Below, piece after piece: positions 56,942-64,000 of a stretch of DNA of 64,000 nucleotides; position 1 is the stretch's first letter; each line of letters begins with the position of its first letter. The translations under genes were made by a program, and so were the position numbers. Below the pieces are notes generated by a model, which saw only the letters and a program-made list of their open reading frames with translations, was not told where the DNA came from and searched no databases. The stretch covers positions 1 to 64,000 of the forward strand of contig JAEXGH010000023.1 of the NCBI GenBank assembly GCA_023450935.1, written 5' to 3'. Source of the DNA: Verrucomicrobiota bacterium. Its GTDB lineage: Bacteria > Verrucomicrobiota > Verrucomicrobiia > Opitutales > Intestinicryptomonadaceae.

Positions 56942-58573
56942 ATGGCAAAACAAATCATTTTCGACGAAGCCGCGCGCAAGAAAATCCTCGCGGGCGTAAC
57001 AATTTTGGCTAAGGCAGTCAAGGCGACTCTCGGCCCGAAGGGCAGAAACGTCGTAATCGACAAGAAATACGGCTCTCCGCTCATCACCAAAGACGGCGTA
57101 ACAGTAGCCAAGGAAATCGAGCTTGAAGACGCGTTCGAAAACATGGGCGCGCAGATGGTCAAGGAAGTGGCAAACAAAACCTCCGACAACGCGGGAGACG
57201 GCACGACAACCGCAACCGTTCTGGGCGAGGCAATCTACCGCGAAGGCCTGCGCAACGTAGCCGCGGGTTCGAACCCGATTTTCCTCAAGAGGGGTATCGA
57301 CAAGGCCGTCGAAGCCGCCGTCAAGGAATTGCAGAAAAACTCAAAGCCCGTTAAGGACCGCGAGGAAATCCGTCAGGTTGCAACCGTGTCGGCAAACTGG
57401 GATACGGAAATCGGCAACATCATCGCCGAGGCCATGGACAAGGTAGGCAAAGACGGCACAATTACTGTCGAAGAAGCGAAGTCAATCGACACTACTCTGG
57501 ACGTTGTCGAAGGCATGCAGTTTGACAAGGGCTATCTCTCTCCCTACTTCATCACAAGCGCGGACACAATGGAATGCGTCCTCCAAGACGCCTACATTCT
57601 CATTCACGAAAAGAAAATCTCCAACTTGCAGGAACTGCTCCCCGTTCTCCAGTTGGTTGCCAAGACGGGCAAGCCGTTGATGATTATTGCCGAAGACATC
57701 GAAGGCGAAGCTTTGGCGGCGTTGGTCGTCAACAAATTGCGCGGCACGCTCAACGTTTGCGCGGTTAAAGCCCCCGGTTTCGGCGACAGAAGAAAGGCAA
57801 TGTTGGAGGATATCGCAATCCTCACAAACGGCCGTTGCATCACGGAAGACTTGGGTATCAAGCTTGAAAGCATCGAACTTGCAGACCTCGGTAAGGCAAA
57901 GCGCGTCACGGTTACGAAGGAAAACACGACAATCGTCGAAGGCGCGGGTAAATCTTCCGAAATTCAGGCTCGCGTAAAGCAGTTGCGCAAGGCAATCGAA
58001 GAAACTTCCTCCGACTACGACAGGGAAAAGTTGCAGGAACGCTTGGCGAAACTCGCAGGCGGCGTGGCTGTAATCAATATCGGCGCGGCAACAGAACCCG
58101 AAATGAAGGAAAAGAAAGCCAGAGTCGACGACGCTTTGCACGCTACGCGCGCGGCTGTCGAAGAAGGTATCTCCGCAGGCGGTTCGGTTGCGTTGCTCAG
58201 AACAGCTAAGGCAATCGACGCTCTCGAGCTTGAAGGCGACGAAGCCGTCGGCGCGCAGATTGTCCGCCGCGCTATCGAAGCTCCGCTGCGCCAGTTGTGC
58301 GCAAACGCGGGCGAAGAGGGCGCGTTGGTTGTCCAGCAGGTTCTCTCTTCAAAGGGCGGCATGGGCTACAACGTAGCCACCGGCAAGTTCGAAGACCTCA
58401 TCAAAGCGGGCGTTGTAGACCCCACAAAGGTTACGCGCTCGGCATTGCAGAATGCGGCTTCCGTCGCGGGCTTGTTGCTCACGACAGAGTGCATGATTAC
58501 CGACCTCCCCGAACCCAAGAACGCCGCTCCCGCAATGGACGGCGGCATGGGCGGCATGGGCGGCATGATGTAA
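56942..58573 (+). CDS. groEL: Chaperonin GroEL
   Basis: A 543-residue Hsp60 chaperonin. Motifs include KATLGPKGRNVVIDKKYG, DGVTVAKEIELED, NAGDGTTTATVL (ATPase), the apical-domain segments and the C-terminal Gly-Gly-Met repeat (GGMGGMGGMM). Start 56942 gives MAKQIIFDEAARKKIL. It ends in a strong terminator. Only one groEL is present in the window. Confidence 0.99.
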   Translation: MAKQIIFDEAARKKILAGVTILAKAVKATLGPKGRNVVIDKKYGSPLITKDGVTVAKEIELEDAFENMGAQMVKEVANKTSDNAGDGTTTATVLGEAIYREGLRNVAAGSNPIFLKRGIDKAVEAAVKELQKNSKPVKDREEIRQVATVSANWDTEIGNIIAEAMDKVGKDGTITVEEAKSIDTTLDVVEGMQFDKGYLSPYFITSADTMECVLQDAYILIHEKKISNLQELLPVLQLVAKTGKPLMIIAEDIEGEALAALVVNKLRGTLNVCAVKAPGFGDRRKAMLEDIAILTNGRCITEDLGIKLESIELADLGKAKRVTVTKENTTIVEGAGKSSEIQARVKQLRKAIEETSSDYDREKLQERLAKLAGGVAVINIGAATEPEMKEKKARVDDALHATRAAVEEGISAGGSVALLRTAKAIDALELEGDEAVGAQIVRRAIEAPLRQLCANAGEEGALVVQQVLSSKGGMGYNVATGKFEDLIKAGVVDPTKVTRSALQNAASVAGLLLTTECMITDLPEPKNAAPAMDGGMGGMGGMM

Positions 58574-58592
58574 TCGCCAATCCGAAAAATTT

Positions 58593-58624
58593 GGGACACC
58601 CTTTCGGGGTGTCCCTTTTTTTTT
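58593..58624 (+). terminator. Intrinsic terminator of groESL
   Basis: GGGACACCC and GGGTGTCCC (58593-58615) form a 9-bp stem with a short loop, followed by nine T. Confidence 0.95.
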
Positions 58625-58763
58625 GTGTCCCAATGCGGCACGGGCGGAGAACCGACTGATTTTTTGCTCCTTTTTGCGCCCGAATCTCAGGCAGAAGCGT
58701 TTGGAAGAACCGGCGGAATCTGCCGCGCCTGTGCGACGCGCGCGTTGCAGCGAAAAACTACTT

Positions 58764-58928
58764 CTAATCGGACGGCGCGGGCGACCAGTATTGATTGACG
58801 CAGAAAATGAGGAGTTCGCCCCGGACTACAAGCGTTTGCCTTTTGGTGTCGAACCAGACTTCGCATTTATAGGTTTTGCCCGAATCGGGGTCGATTACCC
58901 TGCCTGAATAGCGCGCGGAATTGGTCAA
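58764..58928 (-). pseudogene. DUF2147-like C-terminal fragment
   Basis: A 54-codon minus-strand frame (TTG 58928 to TAG 58764) reads ...YSGRVIDPDSGKTYKCEVWF...QTLVVRGELLIFC...QYW.... This is the end of a DUF2147 domain (consensus GkiyDPxsGktYxc...LxVRGy...W). Full DUF2147 proteins are about 120-150 residues with a signal peptide, which is missing here: an in-frame stop lies about 20 bases further upstream, where no leader is seen. It is likely a degraded remnant, perhaps of an older gene next to groEL. Alternatively a short protein with TTG start may still be made. Confidence 0.6.
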
Positions 58929-58997
58929 GTTTTCTCGAATTATCCAAATTTATTCTTGAAAAAAATTCCGAATTTTTATGCTTTTTTTCCAAGTTAT

Positions 58998-61325
58998 ATG
59001 GCGGAATCATCATCTTATGCACTGTTGGGCGATTTGGCGGTTATTATCGTTTCGGCGACCGTCTGCATGCGCCTGTTTTCGTTTCTCAAACTCCCGCAGT
59101 TGCTCGCGTTTATAGTGGTCGGCATTCTGCTTTCGCCAGTGTTCGGGGTAATCAAGGAAAAGGAGGCGATAACCGAACTCGGCGAATTGGGCGTTATGCT
59201 TATGATGTTCTTCGTGGGAATGGAGTTCGACTTGGAACGCCTCAAAAAAGTGTTCGCTCCGAGCGTGTTGGGCATAACGTTCCAGATTCTCGGAATGGGC
59301 GCGTTGGGTATTGCGATAGCCTCGCTTATGGGGCTTACGGGCATAGACGGCGTGTTTTTGGGCGGCGTTTTGGCGATGAGTTCCACAATAGTGATTGTGG
59401 AAATTTTCGCCCAGCGGCGCGACTTGAACAAGACATACGCGCAGATTGCCATCGGCATTCTGATTATAGAAGACCTGTTCGCCGTGTTTTTGCTTGTTAT
59501 CCTGTCGGGCTTGGCCGACGGCAAGCCCGACATCTACAAGCTCGGTCAGTCCACGCTCGTGATGTCGGCGTTCGTGATGTCGATTTTCGTGATAGGCAAG
59601 CTCAGCGTCCCGCCGATGCTCAAAAAGCTGGCGTTTTCCAGAAACCCGCAGGAAATGATAATGTTCACTTTCTGCCTGATTTTGGGGCTGGGTTTTTTGG
59701 CGGTTGTTTCCGGGTTGTCGCTTGCGCTGGGGGCGTTCTTGGCGGGGTCGATTATTTCGGGAACGGTTTTGAGCGAGAAGGTCGAACAGTTCGTAACGCC
59801 GCTTAGGAACCTGTTTGTGGCGTTGTTTTTTGTGTCTGTGGGAACTATGATTGACCCGCGCCAGATTCTCGATTTGTGGCTGCCGATTATCGCCATTTCC
59901 GTTTCAGTAATCGTGCTGCAGACGTTGGCGTGTTTTGCGGGCATAGTTTTGGGCGGCGCGCGCTGCAAAGACGCGTATTTGGCGGCAATCAACAAGGCGC
60001 AGATAGGCGAATTCAGCTTTGTTGTGGCCGGGTTGGGGCTGTCGCTCGGGGTGATGGATTCCTCCATTATGACAATCGCAATGGGCGTGTCGTTTTTGAC
60101 GGTGTTTGTAAACCCGTTTCTATCCAGCCATTCAGACAAGGTTATAGCCTTTTTCGAAAAAATAGTGCCGTCGAGAATCAAAACGGCATTCGACATATAC
60201 CACGACGGCTTTTGCGCCGTCGCCGAAACCGTGCAAAAAAGCCAAAATCTCAGGCTTGTACTTTCGCCGCTTGTCAAAATTTTGATATACTCGCTGCTGT
60301 TTTGCGCGCTGATGTTCGCCGCCCCGTATCTTAGCGGCGCAGTGGAAACGAACGCCTCTTTGGCGGAATATTCCAAGCCCATTATGCTTGCAATGTGGGC
60401 GGTTGTTGCTGTCGTGGCCCTGCCGATTATTGCCGGAATAATAATGAATTCGGAGGAGACAATTTCGCGCATTCTCGAAATTTCCACGCTCGGCGGTTCG
60501 ATGAAGGCACACCACAAGGAGCGGCTGGTGCGCTTCATAAACGGGGTGTTCTCGTTCGCGATAATATTGACGTTTGCGGCAATCTACTTGGGCATAATTT
60601 CGTATTATCTGCCGCTGGGAGAATTGTCGTTGTTGGGCGCGTCGGTGTTTTTGGTTGCGGGGTTCTTCCTGCGGAAGTTCGTGATAAATATGAAGCAGTC
60701 GCTTGAGGGGAGGTTTTCGGGAGTGGTAAAACGCAATCTCGAAAATGCAATGCACCACCGACGCGATATGATGCTTGCGCGCATAAAAAAGAACTACAAG
60801 TGGGCAATCGAAATTTCGGAAATCGAAATTTCTGAGCTTGCTGCCGCGGCGGGCAAAAGCGTCGGCGAATTGGGCTTGCGCGCCAAGACGGGTTCGGAAA
60901 TAGTGGCAATACGCCGCGGCGCGTTCGTAATCTACAATATATCTGCGCAGACGTTCATTTTCCCCGACGACGTTGTGGTTTTAAGCGGCACGCCCGATGC
61001 GAACGCCAAGGCGGAAAAAATACTTTCGGCCATGGAGCTTGATTTCGACGAAACCGTGCACGCTCTTTCCACAAACTACGAACTCAAGACTTTCGAAGTG
61101 CCGTCCGACTCGGCCCTTGCGGGACAGTCGCTCGGCGGCGCGGATTTGAACAGGAAATTCGGCGTGAAGATTTTGGCGATTTCCCGCGCGGGCGTCGATG
61201 TGCGCCCGTCGGCGGCGTTCACCTTTAAAGCCGACGACAAAATGCTTGCAATGGGCGGTTCGGAAAAACTTTCCGACTTCGCCAACGATTTCTCTCTGCG
61301 CGAGGTTCAGGGCGAAGTTGCATAG
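58998..61325 (+). CDS. CPA2 family monovalent cation:proton antiporter
   Basis: A 775-residue CPA2 antiporter (Kef/RosB-like). The exchanger domain (about 10-385) has 11-12 helices and motifs such as LGELGVMLMMFFVGMEFDLERL, MSSTIVIVEIFAQRRD, LIIEDLFAVFLLVILSGLADG (conserved ED pair), FVSVGTMIDPRQI and INKAQIGEFSFVVAGLGLS. A middle region (about 430-600) adds four more helices, and the C-terminus carries TrkA-C-like domains (about 620-700 and 705-770; FEVPSDSALAGQSLGG). ATG 58998 is preferred over an in-frame TTG at 58956. Potassium or sodium exchange with protons is inferred. Confidence 0.9.
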   Translation: MAESSSYALLGDLAVIIVSATVCMRLFSFLKLPQLLAFIVVGILLSPVFGVIKEKEAITELGELGVMLMMFFVGMEFDLERLKKVFAPSVLGITFQILGMGALGIAIASLMGLTGIDGVFLGGVLAMSSTIVIVEIFAQRRDLNKTYAQIAIGILIIEDLFAVFLLVILSGLADGKPDIYKLGQSTLVMSAFVMSIFVIGKLSVPPMLKKLAFSRNPQEMIMFTFCLILGLGFLAVVSGLSLALGAFLAGSIISGTVLSEKVEQFVTPLRNLFVALFFVSVGTMIDPRQILDLWLPIIAISVSVIVLQTLACFAGIVLGGARCKDAYLAAINKAQIGEFSFVVAGLGLSLGVMDSSIMTIAMGVSFLTVFVNPFLSSHSDKVIAFFEKIVPSRIKTAFDIYHDGFCAVAETVQKSQNLRLVLSPLVKILIYSLLFCALMFAAPYLSGAVETNASLAEYSKPIMLAMWAVVAVVALPIIAGIIMNSEETISRILEISTLGGSMKAHHKERLVRFINGVFSFAIILTFAAIYLGIISYYLPLGELSLLGASVFLVAGFFLRKFVINMKQSLEGRFSGVVKRNLENAMHHRRDMMLARIKKNYKWAIEISEIEISELAAAAGKSVGELGLRAKTGSEIVAIRRGAFVIYNISAQTFIFPDDVVVLSGTPDANAKAEKILSAMELDFDETVHALSTNYELKTFEVPSDSALAGQSLGGADLNRKFGVKILAISRAGVDVRPSAAFTFKADDKMLAMGGSEKLSDFANDFSLREVQGEVA

Positions 61326-61369
61326 CGTTTTTTGTTGAAAAAACAGCCTCCAATCCCGATACTGATTTT

Positions 61370-61897
61370 ATGACACTTGAAGAACGTTTGGAAAAATATC
61401 TGGGCAAAAAGCCCGAAATCGACAACAGCGCATATGTGAGTAAACACGCCGTTCTCATCGGCGATGTCCGCATAGCAAAGAACGCCAGCGTTTGGCCGGG
61501 GTGCGTCTTGCGCGCCGACATCAACACAATCGAATTGGGCGAAAACTCCAACCTGCAGGACGGCACAATGGTTCACCTTGCCGACGACGCGGGCGTGAAA
61601 ATCGGCAAAAACGTCACCGTAGGCCACGGGGCGATTTTGCACGCGTGCGAAGTCAAGGACGGCTGCCTTATCGGAATGGGCGCGATTGTCCTCGACAAGG
61701 CTGTCATAGGCGAAGGTTCGATAGTCGGCGCGGGCGCGCTGGTTACAAAGAACACTGTCGTTCCCGCGGGTTCGCTCGTGCTGGGTTCGCCCGCAAAAGT
61801 AGTAAAACAGCTTGACGCCGCGACAATCGAAGGGCTGGCGCACTGGTCGGAAAAATACGTCAAACTTGCGCAGGCAAACAAGAAAGCCGAACAATAA
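61370..61897 (+). CDS. Gamma-class carbonic anhydrase family protein
   Basis: A 175-residue left-handed beta-helix protein of the gamma-carbonic anhydrase/PaaY/YrdA group. The sequence has the RADINTIELGENSNLQDGTMVHLADD segment (about 49-74), metal-binding His in TMVHLA, VGHGAILHAC (two His) and repeated GVKIGKNVTVGHGA hexapeptides. Zinc ligands are complete. Whether it is an active anhydrase or an acyltransferase relative is open. It overlaps trmB by one base (TAATG). Confidence 0.9.
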   Translation: MTLEERLEKYLGKKPEIDNSAYVSKHAVLIGDVRIAKNASVWPGCVLRADINTIELGENSNLQDGTMVHLADDAGVKIGKNVTVGHGAILHACEVKDGCLIGMGAIVLDKAVIGEGSIVGAGALVTKNTVVPAGSLVLGSPAKVVKQLDAATIEGLAHWSEKYVKLAQANKKAEQ

Positions 61898-62481
61898 TGA
61901 GTCTTGAAGAGGCGTTGCAACGCCGCGCAGAACGCGTTGCCGAAATAGCGCGCGAAACGGCGTGCGTTTTCGAAAAATCGAAAACAATCACGTTCGAAAT
62001 CGGGTGCGGAAAGGGGCACTATTTGAGCGCATACGCCGCCGCGTTCCCGCAGGAGGTGTGCGTGGGAATCGACCTTATTTCCGAACGCGTGCGCGACTCG
62101 CGCCGCCGCGCCAAAAACAAAAACGCCGACAACGCCTTTTTCTTCAAGGCGGAGGCTTCCGAATTTCTCGACGCCCTCCCGCGCGACGCCGTTTTGGGCA
62201 AGATTTTCATTTTCTTCCCCGACCCGTGGCCGAAAGAACGCCACCACAAACGCCGCCTTATCCAGAGCGACTTTCTCGACTACATCAGGCAGTTCGCCCA
62301 CGCGGGCACGAAGCTGTATTTCAGAACCGACCACGACGAATATTTCGAGTGGGCGTGCGAAGTTTTTGCGGCAAACTCCAACTGGGAGCTTGACGCCGAC
62401 AATGCGCTTCCGTTCGAGGAGGTCTCGCAATTCCAGCGCATTCTTCCGGTGTTTAACACGCTTGCTGCAACCGCGGTGTAG
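61897..62481 (+). CDS. trmB: tRNA (guanine-N7-)-methyltransferase TrmB
   Basis: TrmB methylates G46 in the tRNA variable loop with S-adenosylmethionine. The 194-residue protein has motif I FEIGCGKGHYLSAYA, motif II VGIDLISERVRD, and the family signature FFPDPWPKERHHKRRLIQ (about 107-124), plus RTDHDEYFEWACEVF. It starts inside the carbonic-anhydrase stop codon. The permease gene follows 40 bases later. Confidence 0.97.
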   Translation: MSLEEALQRRAERVAEIARETACVFEKSKTITFEIGCGKGHYLSAYAAAFPQEVCVGIDLISERVRDSRRRAKNKNADNAFFFKAEASEFLDALPRDAVLGKIFIFFPDPWPKERHHKRRLIQSDFLDYIRQFAHAGTKLYFRTDHDEYFEWACEVFAANSNWELDADNALPFEEVSQFQRILPVFNTLAATAV

Positions 62482-62521
62482 TGCGGGTGCGGAAATTTTC
62501 GGCGCGGCTGAAAGGTTTTTT

Positions 62522-63282
62522 ATGGAGGAAGTTCTTGCGTTTTTTTCATCGCCGTTTCAGGCAGCTTCGCTGCTTGTGTGCGCGTTCTTCATCGGAATGT
62601 CGAAAACGGGAGTGCAGGGCATTACAATGCTGACTGTCCCGCTTATGGCGATAATTTTCGGGGCGAAAGAGTCGACCGGCGTGATTCTGCCGATGTTGTG
62701 TTTCGCCGACTTGATAGCGGTTGTCTACTACAGGCACGCAGCGCGGTGGAAATACGTTCTCAAACTGCTGCCCGCCGCCGTTGCGGGCTTGTTTCTGGCG
62801 ATTGCCGTTGACAGCTATGTTCCGCGCGAGGGCTTCAAGCACTTGATGGCGTTTTGCATTTTCTTCGGGCTGGCAACTATGGTTTTCAATGAGACCAAAA
62901 ATCTTCGGCGGAGTCGTGGTCGGGCAAATGGTGGTATGCCGCGCTTTTCGGTGTGGCGGGCGGCTTCACCACAATGATAGGCAACGCCGCGGGCGGCGTT
63001 ATGGCGGTCTACCTGCTTTCGATGCGCTTTGGCAAGCTGGCTTTTGTCGGCACAAACGCATGGTTTTTCCTCGTGATAAACTATTCGAAAATCCCGCTGC
63101 AGATTTTTGCGTGGAACAACATTTCCGCCTATACGCTCGCGCTCGACGCCGTTTGTATCCCCGTGATTGCGGCGGGCGCGGCGGCGGGCGTGTGGTTCGT
63201 CAAAGCCCTTCCCGAGCGTGCATACAGACTGTTCGTGATTGTGTCCACCGCCGTTTCCACTGTCTTTATGTTGTTTGTGTAG
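62522..63282 (+). pseudogene. TauE/SafE-family permease, interrupted by one frameshift
   Basis: A TauE/SafE (DUF81) sulfite/organosulfonate-type permease split in two reading frames. The first part (62522 to about 62901; MEEVLAFFSSPFQAASLLVC, FFIGMSKTGVQGITMLTVPL) and the second (about 62902-63282; WYAALFGVAGGFTTMIGNAA, AFVGTNAWFFLVINYSKIP) are both well conserved and join in register if one A is added to the A5 run at 62897-62901. The joined protein would have about 253 residues, normal for the family, with 7-8 membrane helices. Either a sequencing slip, phase variation at the A-tract or a recent mutation. No partner gene indicates the anion. Confidence 0.82.
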
Positions 63283-63387
63283 CCCGCGCGCCTACGCGCG
63301 CTCTCTCTTTCGGGAGACACGGCGCGGCCCGCGCAACAAAATTGTGTTGCGTCGGCGCGCGCGTGTGTTAAATTCGATGCCGTATTT

Positions 63388-63882
63388 ATGAAAAATCCAC
63401 TGGTAAGCATTATTGTCGGCAGCACGAGCGATTGGGACACAATGCGTTTTTGCGCCGAAACCCTCGAAAAATTTTCAATCCCCTACGAACGCAACGTCGC
63501 AAGTGCACATCGCACTCCCGAAAAGGCAATGCAGTTGGCGTCTGCGGCGAAAGAGCGCGGCGTTAAAGTCGTGATTGCGGCGGCGGGCGGGGCGGCGCAT
63601 TTGGCGGGCGTTCTTGCCGCGCACACGCGCCTGCCGATTATCGGTGTGCCGATGAAGGGCTGGGCGTTCGACGGAATGGACTCACTGCTTTCTACAGTCC
63701 AGATGCCGCGCGGCGTTCCCGTTTTGACTGTCGCAGTCGGCAAGGCGGGCGCGGTCAACGCGGCGGTTGCCGCGCTCCAGATTCTCGCCCTCTCCGACGA
63801 AAAATTCGACGCCGTTTTGGACGACTTCCGAAAGAGGCAGACTCAGGACGTTCTCAACGCAAAATTCCCCGACGAACAGTGA
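63388..63882 (+). CDS. purE: N5-carboxyaminoimidazole ribonucleotide mutase
   Basis: PurE (class I) moves the carboxyl group of N5-CAIR in purine synthesis. The 164-residue protein shows GSTSDWDTM (about 11-19), ASAHRTPEKAM (about 39-49), IAAAGGAAHLAGVLAAHT, GVPMKGWAFDGMDSLLS and VGKAGAVNAAVAALQIL. Length is normal. PurK, which supplies its substrate, does not follow; the next gene overlaps by four bases (GTGA). Confidence 0.97.
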   Translation: MKNPLVSIIVGSTSDWDTMRFCAETLEKFSIPYERNVASAHRTPEKAMQLASAAKERGVKVVIAAAGGAAHLAGVLAAHTRLPIIGVPMKGWAFDGMDSLLSTVQMPRGVPVLTVAVGKAGAVNAAVAALQILALSDEKFDAVLDDFRKRQTQDVLNAKFPDEQ

Positions 63883-64000
63883 GCGACTCCGCCGACAACA
63901 TTCCGCAGCCACCCCCCAAGATAGGTTTCCCCGAGGGCGTGTTGGGCGAAGCACCCGTCCGCTTGGACGTGCTCGGCGCATCGTTCGGCAGGTTCGCCGT
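63879..64000 (+). CDS. Start of an unrecognised gene, cut by the window edge
   Basis: A GTG overlapping the purE stop begins a frame that stays open to the edge (about 40 codons). It starts with a Pro-rich segment (IPQPPPKIGFPEG) and continues GEAPVRLDVLGASFG. I do not recognise the family. Coupling to purE suggests co-expression. Confidence 0.5.
   Translation, partial: MSDSADNIPQPPPKIGFPEGVLGEAPVRLDVLGASFGRFA

Larger units (their letters stand above)
58574..58997. other. Region between groEL and CPA2 antiporter
   Basis: Contains the groEL terminator and the short DUF2147-like frame on the minus strand (58764-58928). The stretch 58625-58763 shows no convincing feature. Confidence 0.6.

Noticed and set aside
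1..64000. CRISPR arrays, tRNA genes, rRNA genes, insertion sequences
   Set aside because: No regularly spaced repeats, cloverleaf-like segments, rRNA sequence or transposase were found by reading.

Overview
The window is chromosomal DNA of a Gram-negative bacterium. This is shown by a GspD secretin, TonB/ExbBD, a LolA-like carrier protein, several lipobox lipoproteins and an LpxL-type acyltransferase. Moderately high GC with frequent cg-rich codons, two very large secreted GH2 beta-galactosidases, a secreted oligogalacturonate-lyase-like propeller, an aryl-polyene-type cluster and a Na+/H+ antiporter of the PF07399 type together suggest a polysaccharide-degrading member of the Verrucomicrobiota (Opitutae-like). 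That placement is inference from gene content. I saw no rRNA, tRNA, insertion sequence, prophage or CRISPR array.

Layout. 1-665: hairpin-rich non-coding island. 666-9291: housekeeping genes (comM, pncC-like, a Tat-type phosphoesterase, rpsP-trmD-rplS, a DRE-TIM aldolase behind a Tyr-rich attenuator, carA, fba). 9594-14452: secreted beta-galactosidase and an MFS transporter. 14578-25870: an aryl-polyene/flexirubin-like lipid cluster, with an ACP-GcvT-like pair diverging from GT2, MMPL exporter, acyltransferase, ACP, two-domain ketosynthase, LolA-like, exported unknown and a second two-domain ketosynthase. 25979-29065: exbB-exbD-tonB-KASIII operon. 29160-32842: ZIP transporter, PerR-like regulator, EamA transporter, propeller lipoprotein. 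33149-41146: second beta-galactosidase, cupin, lipoprotein trypsin/PDZ protease, queF, enoyl-thioester reductase, lipoprotein. 41378-49639: cysE and a five-gene type II secretion operon (gspD-C-E-F plus a TPR membrane protein). 49983-54021: small lipoprotein, coaX, TPR protein, HhH protein, antiporter. 54562-58573: dnaK, groES, groEL. 58764-64000: DUF2147-like fragment, CPA2 antiporter, gamma-carbonic anhydrase, trmB, frameshifted TauE/SafE permease, purE and the start of one more gene.

How the genes fit together. The two beta-galactosidases and the propeller protein are exported and, with the secretin-based machinery and TonB system, fit a life on complex glycans. The lipid cluster supplies acyl carriers, condensing enzymes, glycosyl and acyl transfer and export to the outer membrane, but ketoreductase, dehydratase, thioesterase and AMP-ligase are not in this window and must be elsewhere or shared.

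The strongest regulatory observation is the leader at 6738-6853: an 18-codon Tyr-rich peptide, a protector hairpin, an antiterminator segment and an intrinsic terminator stand in the order of a classical amino-acid attenuator, in front of an uncharacterised aldolase. Other points are a well-spaced sigma-54-type promoter in front of dnaK, two ketosynthase proteins that look like KS-CLF fusions, an operator-like palindrome in the divergent lipid-cluster promoter, and an intergenic palindromic repeat family present three times.
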